DNA from: Nitrososphaeria archaeon
GTDB lineage: Archaea > Thermoproteota > Nitrososphaeria > Nitrososphaerales > JAAOZN01
Length of the DNA: 64,000 bases
Assembly: GCA_029775855.1 (NCBI GenBank)
Contig: JARVJZ010000002.1
Span: 31,800 to 95,799 of the forward strand
Direction of reading: 5' to 3'
Shown: positions 35,682-44,495 of the stretch, piece after piece
Position numbering within the stretch: the stretch's first letter is position 1
Layout of the letters: every line of letters begins with the position of its first letter
The notes under the pieces: generated by a model
The model's input: the letters and a program-made list of their open reading frames with translations, nothing else
Database searches by the model: none
Told to the model about the DNA's origin: nothing
Made by a program: the position numbers and the translations under genes

Positions 35682-35948
35682 GTGCCTATAGCGTATGTGT
35701 TAATAAAAACAGCTGCTGGTGCTGAGTCAAAGGTATTTGAAGCGCTCTTAAAGATAGATGGCATTGAGGAAGTCAATGTAGTCTACGGTGAGTTTGACCT
35801 CATAGCAAAAATTAATGCTCGAAGCATGGATGAGCTTAGGGATGTTGTTGTGAAGCGTATAAGAGGAGTTGGTGGTGTAGAGAGAACAGAAACCGCTATA
35901 GTAACAATCAGCTCAATCAAATATCCTTCAGAAGAAAAGCTAGGTTAA
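35682..35948 (+). CDS. Lrp/AsnC ligand-binding (RAM) domain protein
   Basis: 88 residues forming only the ligand-binding alpha/beta domain of Lrp/AsnC regulators, without the DNA-binding helix-turn-helix. The opening AYVLIKTAAGAESKVFEALL and the YGEFDLIAKI segment are typical of stand-alone RAM proteins in archaea. They may modulate full-length Lrp proteins by mixed assembly (family knowledge, not shown here). GTG 35682 is the start. Confidence 0.88.
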   Translation: MPIAYVLIKTAAGAESKVFEALLKIDGIEEVNVVYGEFDLIAKINARSMDELRDVVVKRIRGVGGVERTETAIVTISSIKYPSEEKLG

Positions 35949-35954
35949 ACTTCG

Positions 35955-36437
35955 CTAATATACTAACCCCCTTCCAAGCCTTAAAGCATAGCGTTTAACT
36001 GCATTCTCTTGTTGGGATGTCTTCACAGAGCCGGGGCGATTTTCCCTAACTCTTGCTAGTGCTGCTACATAGTCTAAACCTTTGTATATGAGGTAGCACG
36101 CTAAAAGCGTGCCTGTTCTTCCTACACCAGCTCTGCACGAGACCGCTACTCGTTTGCCCTCCTTTATCTTTGTATCTATGTAATGCACTAATCGGTCTAA
36201 TTGGGCTTGTGATGGAGGGCAATAATCAGGCACCGGCTCGTGGTAGTCCTCTAATCCCGCCTCTAACACATCTTTTGACGAAACCAGTGTCTCATCAATG
36301 TCTGCTAGTCTTATAAGGCAGTCTACACCAGAATCTTTGAGAAACTTTAAGTCCTCTTTGCTTCTTGGCCCTTTGCTTGCTGCTAGTTGATTTGGTATGA
36401 GCCAAGTAAAGTATAGTTCTTCTGCTATATCACTCAT
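35955..36437 (-). CDS. Dual-specificity protein phosphatase-like protein
   Basis: Cysteine phosphatase of about 160 residues. The P-loop is SCRAGVGRTG, with the nucleophile cysteine and arginine intact; the usual histidine before the cysteine is serine. A general-acid aspartate is likely in EPVPDYCPPSQ. The C-terminal part has the ARVRENRPGSVKTSQQE segment common in archaeal members. ATG 36437 overlaps the stop of the redoxin gene (ATGA) and is preferred to ATG 36452. Confidence 0.88.
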   Translation of the reverse strand: MSDIAEELYFTWLIPNQLAASKGPRSKEDLKFLKDSGVDCLIRLADIDETLVSSKDVLEAGLEDYHEPVPDYCPPSQAQLDRLVHYIDTKIKEGKRVAVSCRAGVGRTGTLLACYLIYKGLDYVAALARVRENRPGSVKTSQQENAVKRYALRLGRGLVY

Positions 36438-36706
36438 GTTCTTTTCACACATGCTTCTTCTATAAAGCGCCTAATTTCATCTTCGTGTGGCACGCCTACA
36501 AAGACCAGCCTACCGTTCACCACTAGGGCAGGTGTGGATGTTATTTCATATTTTAATCTGATTTCCGGCTGCTTCAAGACATCAACTTCTTCTACAATAA
36601 CAAACACATTCTGCTTCTTAAGATCGTCAACAACTTTGCTGACACGCATCTTTACCGTATTACAGTATGCGCATCTTGGGGATGTTAGAACCTCTACCCT
36701 AACCAT
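36434..36706 (-). CDS. Small thioredoxin/glutaredoxin-like protein
   Basis: 90-residue thioredoxin fold. The active site CAYC is near residues 12-15 (TSPRCAYCNTVK), with the cis-proline in TSTPALVVNGRLVFVG. It resembles the short archaeal redoxins. It overlaps the phosphatase gene downstream by 4 bases; redox control of the cysteine phosphatase is a possible link but only inference. Confidence 0.88.
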   Translation of the reverse strand: MVRVEVLTSPRCAYCNTVKMRVSKVVDDLKKQNVFVIVEEVDVLKQPEIRLKYEITSTPALVVNGRLVFVGVPHEDEIRRFIEEACVKRT

Positions 36707-36750
36707 ATGTTCAATGCATATTGATAAGTGGCTTTAACTCTTTCTCCCAT

Positions 36751-37257
36751 TTATCCGAAAGTCTTTCTTTCAACCTCTAAAATTTCTTCTTCTCCAGAAG
36801 CTTTTGAATATGCATCCAAGAGTTCTTTGTTTAAGGTTAAGAAGGTTGGGCCCCACTTGTATATTTTAAGCAAGTTTTCTGCTTGCTCTTTATTTGAGGT
36901 TATGTAGAGCGCGGCTGCGGCTGCTTCTAGTGAGCTGAGTCTGCCGATCTGCCCATAGTTTATGGGGTTGGCTGCTACTAATAGGGGTAGTCTCACTCTT
37001 TTACCCTTGGTTTTGCGTGGGAAGGCTTCCTCAATCCTTTGCCAAGAGCAGTCTATCACAACTAAACCTTGGGTTAGATCGTCTTTTGGTGTAAGTATGC
37101 TGTTTGAGGTTGGGTCTAAGATGACCATCTTCGGGTTTATGTGGTTTAGTCTATATAGCGGGTGGGCTAGCTTCATTCTACGCATCTTTGCGGATGTGCA
37201 TTTCTTCGGGTCGTCTTGATGCATCTCATACACATATATCCGTATATTCAACCACAT
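36751..37257 (-). CDS. tsr3: 16S rRNA aminocarboxypropyltransferase Tsr3
   Basis: SAM-dependent enzyme of the Tsr3 family that transfers an aminocarboxypropyl group to a hypermodified uridine of the small-subunit rRNA. The 168 residues include DPKKCTSAKMRR near the start, GLVVIDCSWQRIEEAF, RLPLLVAANPINYG and LSSLEAAAAALYI, the family core. A longer frame from 37332 adds a hydrophobic stretch absent from homologues and runs past the promoter, so ATG 37257 is chosen. It shares a palindromic TATA element with the divergent oxidoreductase gene. Confidence 0.93.
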   Translation of the reverse strand: MWLNIRIYVYEMHQDDPKKCTSAKMRRMKLAHPLYRLNHINPKMVILDPTSNSILTPKDDLTQGLVVIDCSWQRIEEAFPRKTKGKRVRLPLLVAANPINYGQIGRLSSLEAAAAALYITSNKEQAENLLKIYKWGPTFLTLNKELLDAYSKASGEEEILEVERKTFG

Positions 37258-37271
37258 TTGGTTTGTAGAGG

Positions 37272-37286
37272 GCTTATATAATAAGC
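37272..37286. promoter_or_regulatory. Palindromic TATA element shared by two divergent genes
   Basis: GCTTATATAATAAGC is a perfect inverted repeat (6-3-6) centred at 37279. The start codons lie 22 bases away on the minus strand (37257) and 27 on the plus strand (37306), the distances expected for leaderless transcripts from one TATA box used in both directions. No other TATA-like string lies between the genes. Confidence 0.6.
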
Positions 37287-37305
37287 AATCTACACATCTA
37301 TACAG

Positions 37306-38325
37306 ATGAAGGCTGTAGTATATTATGAACATGGTGGAGCAGATAAGCTGATCTATGAAGAAAGAGAGAAGCCAAAAATTGGAGAAGGAGAAGCGTTAAT
37401 TAAAGTTGAAGCTTGTGCGTTAAATAGACTTGACATACTGACTAGAAGAGGTGTTGTAAAGACCACAGCAACTCTACCACATATACTCGGTGGAGACATC
37501 GTCGGCTACATCGAGGAGCAGAAAGGAAGTAATCTAGAAATAGGCACACCAGTCCTTGTCTACACAGCAATAACTTGTGGTAGGTGCCAAGCTTGCCTTT
37601 CTGGTAAAGAGAACCGCTGCCAATTTCTTAAGATGATAGGCTTTCATACAGATGGAGGTTATGCAGAGTATGTTCGAGTGCCTATTCGAAACCTTATACC
37701 CCTTAACCCTAAAATTCCACTGGAGGAGTATGCTGCCATACCTATTGATTACACTACTGTGTGGCACGCTTTAGTTGAAAGAGGCAGTCTTAAGGTTGGT
37801 GAGAGTATCTTAATCTGGGCAGGCGGAAGCGGCGCGGGAACAGTCGCATGTAGATTGGCCAAACTTATGGGTGCTACGGTCTTTACAACCGTTGGCAGCG
37901 CTGACAAAGCTGAGAAGGCAAAGAGCTTTGCAGATTACGTATTTAACCACTATACTGATGATGTGCCTAAATCTGTGAAAGAGGCTACTGGAGGAAGAGG
38001 TGTTGATGTAGTCTTAGATTATGTTGGCTCAGCAACTTGGAGAAAGAGTCTTGAATGCTTAGCTGTAGGTGGTAGAATGATAACCTTCGGCGGATTAAGC
38101 GGGTTTAGTGGTGATGTAGATATAAGAGCATTCTACACGAGACACCTTACGCTCATAGGAACCTACTATGGAACAAAACCTGATCTCCATAAAGCACTAG
38201 AATTTGTTGAGAAAGGACTTCTAAGACCTATAATAGATTCCATCTACCCGCTTAAAGATGCTCAGTCAGCGCATATTAGAATGGAGGAGAGTAAACACTT
38301 CGGAAAGATCCTACTCAAACCTTAA
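37306..38325 (+). CDS. Medium-chain dehydrogenase, quinone oxidoreductase-like
   Basis: 339-residue zinc-type dehydrogenase/reductase. The structural zinc site is present as four cysteines in CGRCQACLSGKENRC. The catalytic zinc ligands seem to be missing: the usual GHE is GGDIVG and the first ligand region reads ACALNRLD. The NAD(P) domain has WAGGSGAGTVACRLAKLMGA. So quinone or enone reduction is more likely than alcohol oxidation. It is leaderless from the shared TATA box and ends 4 bases into carB (tail to tail). Confidence 0.88.
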   Translation: MKAVVYYEHGGADKLIYEEREKPKIGEGEALIKVEACALNRLDILTRRGVVKTTATLPHILGGDIVGYIEEQKGSNLEIGTPVLVYTAITCGRCQACLSGKENRCQFLKMIGFHTDGGYAEYVRVPIRNLIPLNPKIPLEEYAAIPIDYTTVWHALVERGSLKVGESILIWAGGSGAGTVACRLAKLMGATVFTTVGSADKAEKAKSFADYVFNHYTDDVPKSVKEATGGRGVDVVLDYVGSATWRKSLECLAVGGRMITFGGLSGFSGDVDIRAFYTRHLTLIGTYYGTKPDLHKALEFVEKGLLRPIIDSIYPLKDAQSAHIRMEESKHFGKILLKP

Positions 38326-41300
38326 GATACGGGTATCTTCAGCTCCCCTCTATGTATCATCTTTAACCCTTCAACAAATGCTTCAGCGTCTTCGTAGGTT
38401 GTTAGCACTGGAACACCTAACTCAACAGCCTTCCTCCTAATCTGATACTCATCCTCTAACATACTCGCGAACTTCTCTAAAACACTAGTAGAAGGTATGT
38501 TTATGATAAGTTCGAGCTTCCCTTCAACCAAATAGTCAAGAATGTTAGGTTTACGCTCTGGCTCGCTAATCTTATTCAAAACTTTAACACATAAACCCCC
38601 TTTCCTCTCCAAATATTCCGCTGTATGCTCAGTAGCATAGACATTAAAGTTGAGCCCGATTAACTCCTTTGTGAGGTTAAGTATTCGATCTTTCAATTGA
38701 ATGCCTCCTACTGTTATTAGTATGTTGCCATTAGGTTTAGGTATCTTGTAGCCTACCGCTATGAGCGCCTTTATTAAAGCCTCAAAAAAGCTCCTACCAA
38801 AACACGCGACTTCCCCTGTTGAACGCATCTCTACACCAAGATGAGGATCTGCTCCGTCGAGCTGCATAAATGAAAATTGAGGCGCTTTTACACAGACTTG
38901 CGTCATAGATGAATCTCCTCTCGGCAAAGTTGGAATCTTACCGTTGAGTATCGCTAAGGCAGCAAGCGAAATTAGGTTCACGCCAGTGGCCTTGGATACA
39001 AAAGGCATAGATCTAGAAGCCCTAAGATTACATTCTATAACATAGACTATACCATCCTTATATAGAAACTGTATGTTAAAAGGACCCTTTATTCTAAGGC
39101 TCTTAGCTATCTTAGTAGCATACTCTACAGCGACTTGCTGAACATCTGCTGGAAGTCTTTGAGGTGGTATGCACATTATAGCGTCGCCAGAGTGAACACC
39201 AGCTTGCTCAACATGCTCTATAACCGCCCCAATATACACACTCTCTCCATCACAAACACCATCGATCTCAAACTCTTGCGCATCCATTATGAACTTACTT
39301 ATAACTACAGGATGCTCTGGGCTAACCTTCGCCGCCTTTAGCAAAAACTGCTCTAGATGCTTCTGCGTCCAAACGATTCTCATAGCTGCTCCACTTAACA
39401 CATAAGATGGTCTTACCAAGATTGGGTAGGAGACCTTCTTAGCGAAGGCTTTAGCATCTTCTATGGAGGTGAAGGTGCTCCACTCTGGCTGTGGTATATG
39501 TAGCTCGTCTAAAAGTCTACTGAATTTCGCTCTATCTTCAGCTCTATCGATATCCACACTGTCTGTGCCTAGTATCTTTGCGCCGTATGCTGTTAAGGAG
39601 GTTGCAAGGTTATTAGGTATCTGCCCACCTACAGAGATTACAACACCAAAGGGGCGCTCTTTCTCATAGATGTCCAAAACCCGCTCTAGCGTCAATTCTT
39701 CAAAATAGAGTTTGTCACTCATATCATAGTCTGTTGAGACTGTCTCTGGGTTGCAGTTAACCACAATAACTTCTTCAACACCATTATTCTTCAGATCCCA
39801 AACCATATTCATAGTAGACCAATCAAATTCAACCGAACTTCCTATCCTATAAGTGCCAGCACCTAAAACCATCACCTTCATCACATCCCTAAATTGTATA
39901 TCGTCTGTATCACCGTTGTAAGTAAAGTAAAGGTAGTTCGTCTTAGCCGGCCACTCAGCAGCTAAGGTATCTATCTGCTTAACCACCGGCACTATATTGA
40001 GCCTCTTACGAAGAAGTCTAACTTCAGACACAGACAACCCTATACACTCAGCTATCTGAGCATCTGAAAAACCTAGCTGCTTTGCTCTACGAAGAAGATC
40101 AGGAGCATCACCACTAGCTACTTTTCTCGCCTCTTTCCTTAAGATTCTTTCCATTTCGATGATGTTCTTGATCTTGTTTATGAACCAAGGGTCGATGCTG
40201 CTCAGCTTATTTATTCGTTCAACCGTAAAACCGGCTTTAAGTGCATCTGCTACATCAAAGATTATTTCATCGGTCATACGCTGCAGCCTAGCTTCGATTT
40301 TATCCGGATCAACCAACGGTTCGTGTCTACTATCTGCTACAAGCCCATTCTTGCCTATGTCAAGCATTCTGATAGCTTTCTGTAGAGCTTCTTCGAAACA
40401 TCTACCGATAGCCATAACTTCCCCAACAGACTTCATCTGTGTACCTATGTTTCTAGTAACTTTATCGAACTTTGTTAAATCCCATCGCGGCATTTTAACA
40501 GTAACATAGTCAAGCGCGGGTTCAAAACCAGCTGTAGTTATACCAGTGACTTTATTGATCAACTCTGAAAGCGAGTAACCCAACATAAGCTTCGCAGCAA
40601 TGTATGCTATTGGGTAGCCTGTCGCCTTAGATGCTAGTGCTGATGAACGTGATAGTCTGGCGTTTATTTCAATAGCAACATATCTTTCTGAATTGGGTTC
40701 TAAAGCGAATTGTATGTTACACTCTCCTACTATTTTACAAGCTTCAGTAGCCTTTAAAGCAGCTGTTCTTAGAAGATGATATTCCCGATTGTTTAGGGTC
40801 TGTGAAGGGGCTATGACTATGTTATCGCCAGTATGGACTTTCATAGCTAAAATATTCTCCATATTACATACAGTCATACCGTTTCCATAGGCATCTCTCA
40901 TAACTTCATATTCGATCTGCTTCCAAGTTCCTATATACTCTTCAATAAGCACTTGATGCGTTAAGCTGCTCATCAACCCTCTGGTAACGATCTCCTCAAA
41001 CTCGTATTCGTTAAAGGCTACTCCACTACCCCTACCTCCAAGTGTATATGCTACACGAACCATAATCGGGTATCCTAGTTCATCAACAATCTTTTTCGCT
41101 TCTTCAAGCGAATATGCAGCTGCGCTTCTCGCTACGGGTATACCCGCGTCTAGCATAGTCTTACGAAACAAATCTCGATCTTCGGTAGCTTCGATGCCTT
41201 CTATGGGTGTGCCAAGCACCTTGACACCATACTTGTCTAAGACACCCCTTTTTGATAACGTGATACCACAGTTCAGAGCAGTCTGCCCTCCAAAGGATAG

Positions 41301-41582
41301 CACGATGCCATCAGGCCTCTCAGCCTCAATGACTTCTGTAACGAAGTCAGCATTAACTGGTAGGAAGTAAACTTTTCCTGCTAACTTCTTATCCGTCTGA
41401 ATAGTAGCGATATTCGGGTTAACGAGAACAGTCTCTATACCCTCCTCTCGAAGGGCCTTAAGACATTGGCTGCCTGAGTAGTCGAACTAGCGGCTGCTTT
41501 AGCAGCTCTCGCCTGCTTCACCTATCTTAATGGCCCCACTGCCTAGGACGATAACCTTCTTTATAGAGCGGTTAAGTGGTAT
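38322..41582 (-). CDS. carB: Carbamoyl-phosphate synthase large subunit, interrupted by a 21-nt intron
   Basis: Makes carbamoyl phosphate for pyrimidines and arginine. Exon 1 is 41582-41508 (25 codons: PLNRSIKKVIVLGSGAIKIG then EAGE) and exon 2 is 41486-38322. The 21 bases between contain TAA and TAG in frame, and removing them restores GEFDYSGSQ, a motif conserved in all CarB; the spliced product is 1079 residues, normal for the family. The contiguous frame from 41303 lacks the first 85 or so residues. The first codon appears to be AUA at 41582-41580, after GGAGGTGA in carA. Two ATP-grasp halves and a C-terminal MGS-like allosteric domain are present. Confidence 0.9.
41487..41507 (-). other. 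BHB-type intron in carB pre-mRNA (21 nt)
   Basis: On the minus strand: central helix GGCG (41513-41510) with CGCT (41492-41489), one G-U pair; 5' bulge AG|A (41509-41507); 3' bulge AG|T (41488-41486); intron hairpin GCTGC/GCAGC with loop TAAA (41506-41493). Cutting two bases into each bulge removes exactly 21 bases with both stops and leaves GGC GAG TTC GAC. The geometry is identical to intron 1 of tRNA-Tyr in this window. The outer helix is weak, which is common in relaxed BHB sites. Confidence 0.85.
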
Positions 41583-42717
41583 GGCTTCTCACCTCCATTC
41601 TTTGGGCGAACATGTCAAATATGTAAGTAGTATCATATGGTCCAGGAGAAGCTTCTGGATGATACTGCACAGCTAGTATAGGTTTGGCTTCGTGATACAC
41701 CCCTTCTACCGTCTTGTCGTCTGCGTTTATCATCCATATATCTAGCCCACTCTTATCTATAGAATTTGGATCAACAGCGTATCCGTGGTTTTGGCTTGTT
41801 ATATAGTTGCGTCCAGTTTTAAGATCTATGCACGGTTTGTTCTGCCCTCTATGCCCATATTTCAGCTTATATGTATCCCCACCTAATGAAAGAGCGATTA
41901 TCTGCAGACCTAGACATATACCGAGCATGGGTATACCTTCATCCACAAGAGACTTTACAGTTTCAACTGTCTTCACACAAATCTTAGGGTCTCCAGGCCC
42001 GTTACTCACAAGCACCCCTTTCGGATTATATTCCATTATTTCTGACACTGAAGTGTTGTATGGAACACGTATGACTTTAAGCCCTCTTTTCAGTAGCTCC
42101 CTTATTATACCATACTTTACGCCACAGTCTATCAAGACAACTTTATGTTCTCCTTCACCATAGATAATAGGCTCTTTTACGCTAACCACACTTACAAAAT
42201 CTTGTTCACCATATTTTTTAGCGCTAGCCAGTAGCCTCCTTACATCTTCTACATCAATCTTATCTTCTGCTACAGCTAATACACCCATCATAACACCTTG
42301 CACACGGAGCTTCTTAGTTAGCTCACGACTATCAATGCCCTCAATGCCTGGCACACCTTCTTCATAGAGCCAACTGTCAAGACTCTTTTTAGATCTCCAG
42401 TGGCTAGGCGCCCTACAGAGCTCACTGACTACAACACCAGAAACTTGTGCTTGATCTGACTCGAAGTTTAGAGGTATATTATTTTGGTCTACATCACTGT
42501 AAAGGGGGACACCATAATTTCCTATAAGTGGGTACGTGAATGTTAAGATCTGCCCTCTGTATGAAGGGTCAGTTATGCTTTCAGTGTAGCCCACCATTCC
42601 TGTAGTAAATACTACTTCACCTACCTTTGTTGTTGGATAGCCAAAGCCGCGTCCCCAAAAAAGAGTGCCATCTTCGAGTAGGAGCGCAGCGTTATAGTCT
42701 CGTTTAGGAGCAACCAA
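41572..42717 (-). CDS. carA: Carbamoyl-phosphate synthase small (glutaminase) subunit
   Basis: Class I glutamine amidotransferase supplying ammonia to CarB. The 381 residues have an N-terminal domain (ALLLEDGTLFWGRGFG), a catalytic cysteine in MLGICLGLQIIALS, and the histidine-glutamate pair in VQYHPEASPGP. The start is TTG 42717. The 3' end overlaps carB by 11 bases and contains its ribosome-binding site. The glutaminase catalytic set is complete. Confidence 0.96.
   Translation of the reverse strand: MVAPKRDYNAALLLEDGTLFWGRGFGYPTTKVGEVVFTTGMVGYTESITDPSYRGQILTFTYPLIGNYGVPLYSDVDQNNIPLNFESDQAQVSGVVVSELCRAPSHWRSKKSLDSWLYEEGVPGIEGIDSRELTKKLRVQGVMMGVLAVAEDKIDVEDVRRLLASAKKYGEQDFVSVVSVKEPIIYGEGEHKVVLIDCGVKYGIIRELLKRGLKVIRVPYNTSVSEIMEYNPKGVLVSNGPGDPKICVKTVETVKSLVDEGIPMLGICLGLQIIALSLGGDTYKLKYGHRGQNKPCIDLKTGRNYITSQNHGYAVDPNSIDKSGLDIWMINADDKTVEGVYHEAKPILAVQYHPEASPGPYDTTYIFDMFAQRMEVRSHTT
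41589..41596 (-). promoter_or_regulatory. Shine-Dalgarno deciding the carB start
   Basis: GGAGGTGA on the minus strand, inside the last codons of carA. There is no ATG, GTG or TTG in the carB frame between the upstream stop (TGA, overlapping this site) and the conserved N-terminus. The codon at proper spacing, six bases on, is ATA, and the following codons read PLNRSIKK as in homologues that begin MPLN. Confidence 0.7.
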
Positions 42718-42842
42718 CCCTTAGATGAACCCTCGTTCACTTTTAATCAACTATATTTAAGGTTAGCGCTATCACCTCTGCTTAACTAACAAATGGTAAA
42801 ATATCGCAACAACGTGAGCATATCTGAAAATATATTGCTCAT

Positions 42843-42871
42843 AATATAGTGAATATTGTATAATACGTATT
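42843..42871. promoter_or_regulatory. Dyad symmetries upstream of ftr
   Basis: AATAT-AGTGA-ATATT (42843-42857) and the palindrome AATACGTATT (42862-42871) lie just upstream of a TATA-like TTTTTAATATG (about 42880-42890) that would give a near-leaderless ftr transcript. A further imperfect dyad GAGCATAT...ATATTGCTC is at 42817-42841. Their position suggests regulator binding sites; the regulator is unknown. Confidence 0.35.
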
Positions 42872-42916
42872 AGAAAAAAGTTTTTAATATGTTATGTGAT
42901 GTGATGTTAGATCATT

Positions 42917-43819
42917 ATGACATTAAACGTTGAGATTGAAGATACGTTTGCTGAAGCATTCCCCATGCTTGCAAGCAGAATACTAATAACAGCAGCAAAC
43001 GAGGAGTGGGCAAAAATAGCCGCTAAAACTGCTACAGGCTTTGCATCATCCATTATTATGTCTCCAGCAGAAGCTGGTGTAGAAGGCCCAATTGTACCTC
43101 CAGAAAAGACGCCAGACGGTAGACCAGGTGTGCATATACAAATATACCATCGAACTGGTCACGAGTTGAAAGCACAGCTTATCGCAAGAATAGGGCAATG
43201 CATCTTAACCTGCCCCACAACTGCTGCTTTTGACGCTATGCCACACCCTAGAAAGATGCTTAGGCTCGGCGCATCTATAAGGATGTTTGGCGACGGATAT
43301 GAGAAGAAGGATAAGTTGGGTGAGAAGACTGTTTGGCGCATCCCTGTAATGGAGGGTGAATTTATAATAGAGAATAAGTTCGGCATACGAAGGTGTGTTG
43401 CTGGTGGGAACTTCCTTGTCATGGGCGAAGATCAAGCTTCAGCGCTAAAAGGGGCTATGCAAGCCGTAAAGGCGATGGAGCAGGTAGAAGGAGTCGTACT
43501 AACCTTCCCTGGAGGAATATGCAGATCGGGTTCAAAGGTTGGTTCGATGAAATATAAGCTTCCAGCTTCAACGAATCACCCCTTCTGCCCATCGCTTAAA
43601 GGTGTGATCCCAGATTCTAAGGTGCCGAATGGTGTGAAGAGCATATATGAAATTGTGTTCAACGGCATAACTACAGAAGTTGTTAAGAAAGCAACGGCTG
43701 TAGGTGTGAAGGCTGCTGCAGAAGTAGAGGGTGTAAAGAAGATCTCTGCGGTCAACTTTGGTGGAAAACTTGGGCCGTTCCAGATAAGTTTGAAGGAGGC
43801 TTTAGCATCAGTAAAGTGA
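42917..43819 (+). CDS. ftr: Formylmethanofuran:tetrahydromethanopterin formyltransferase
   Basis: Moves a formyl group between methanofuran and tetrahydromethanopterin, a C1 step found in methanogens, some other archaea and methylotrophs. The 300 residues match Ftr throughout: IEDTFAEAFPMLASRILITA near the start, FASSIIMSPAEAG, GRPGVHIQIYHR, and CPTTAAFDAMPHPRKMLRLG. No other genes of the pathway lie within the window. The gene runs 12 bases into rpiA tail to tail. Presence implies tetrahydromethanopterin-linked C1 chemistry in this organism. Confidence 0.95.
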   Translation: MTLNVEIEDTFAEAFPMLASRILITAANEEWAKIAAKTATGFASSIIMSPAEAGVEGPIVPPEKTPDGRPGVHIQIYHRTGHELKAQLIARIGQCILTCPTTAAFDAMPHPRKMLRLGASIRMFGDGYEKKDKLGEKTVWRIPVMEGEFIIENKFGIRRCVAGGNFLVMGEDQASALKGAMQAVKAMEQVEGVVLTFPGGICRSGSKVGSMKYKLPASTNHPFCPSLKGVIPDSKVPNGVKSIYEIVFNGITTEVVKKATAVGVKAAAEVEGVKKISAVNFGGKLGPFQISLKEALASVK

Positions 43820-44491
43820 AACTTGATCTAGCCTATATATAGAGCCGTCTAGGCGGGCGACGTATATACTTGGGGACTTGAGGATAAAGAGCCCTGTATC
43901 TATCACCCCAGCTATATCCTTTATTTTATAGTGTAGATTCTGCGGCTCTCCTATTTCTCCAAAGTCCACGTCAAATATGATGTTGCCGTTTTCTGTGATG
44001 GTTGGATATCCTTTTTTGTCGGCTCTTAACATCACTTTTCCACCCATGGCTTCTAGTCTATCTTTAACATACCATCTAGCGAAGGGTGAGGCTTCAATTG
44101 GTAGGGGTTTATTGAGTCTTTCAACAACCTTATTTTCATCAACCATGATTACGCAGTGTTTTGCTGCAGATAGGAGTATGCGTTCTCTGAACAGAGCGCC
44201 TCCACCACCCTTTATTATATTCAAACGCTTATCGACTTGATCAGCACCGTCAAAGACCCACTCTAACTCTTTAATTATCTGTGGACCACCAACTTTTAGC
44301 CCGGCCTCTAAGGCTACAGTTTCTATTTGCATTGATGAAGGAACTACAGTTATACTCTTTGACACCTCTGTCTCAGATAGTGCCTTGACGAACGCTGCAA
44401 CCGTTGAGCCGCTACCCAAACCTATTATGGCTCCTCTCCGAACAGTGGAGGCTACAAGCTTGACCATTTTAGATATATGTTCTTCATGCAA
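43808..44491 (-). CDS. rpiA: Ribose-5-phosphate isomerase A
   Basis: Interconverts ribose 5-phosphate and ribulose 5-phosphate, giving ribose for nucleotides. The 227 residues contain IGLGSGSTVAAFVKAL, the DGADQVD motif and IKGGGGALFRERIL with the catalytic region, all standard for RpiA. It starts with ATG 44491, four bases after the coiled-coil gene, so these are likely co-transcribed. Confidence 0.95.
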   Translation of the reverse strand: MHEEHISKMVKLVASTVRRGAIIGLGSGSTVAAFVKALSETEVSKSITVVPSSMQIETVALEAGLKVGGPQIIKELEWVFDGADQVDKRLNIIKGGGGALFRERILLSAAKHCVIMVDENKVVERLNKPLPIEASPFARWYVKDRLEAMGGKVMLRADKKGYPTITENGNIIFDVDFGEIGEPQNLHYKIKDIAGVIDTGLFILKSPSIYVARLDGSIYRLDQVSLY

Positions 44492-44495
44492 GTTT

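Noticed and set aside
41487..41507. Stop-codon readthrough, pyrrolysine use or ribosome hopping over the carB insertion
   Set aside because: Readthrough would need to pass both TAA and TAG and would leave seven extra residues inside a conserved motif. Ribosomal bypassing is conceivable given the hairpin, but BHB splicing needs no special assumption in an archaeon that has the same motif in its tRNA.
41303..41582. carB as a truncated pseudogene or frameshift caused by sequencing error
   Set aside because: Both flanks stay in one frame with full conservation, the extra 21 bases are a multiple of three, and they are bounded by a perfect BHB that excises exactly the insertion. Errors do not create such a structure.
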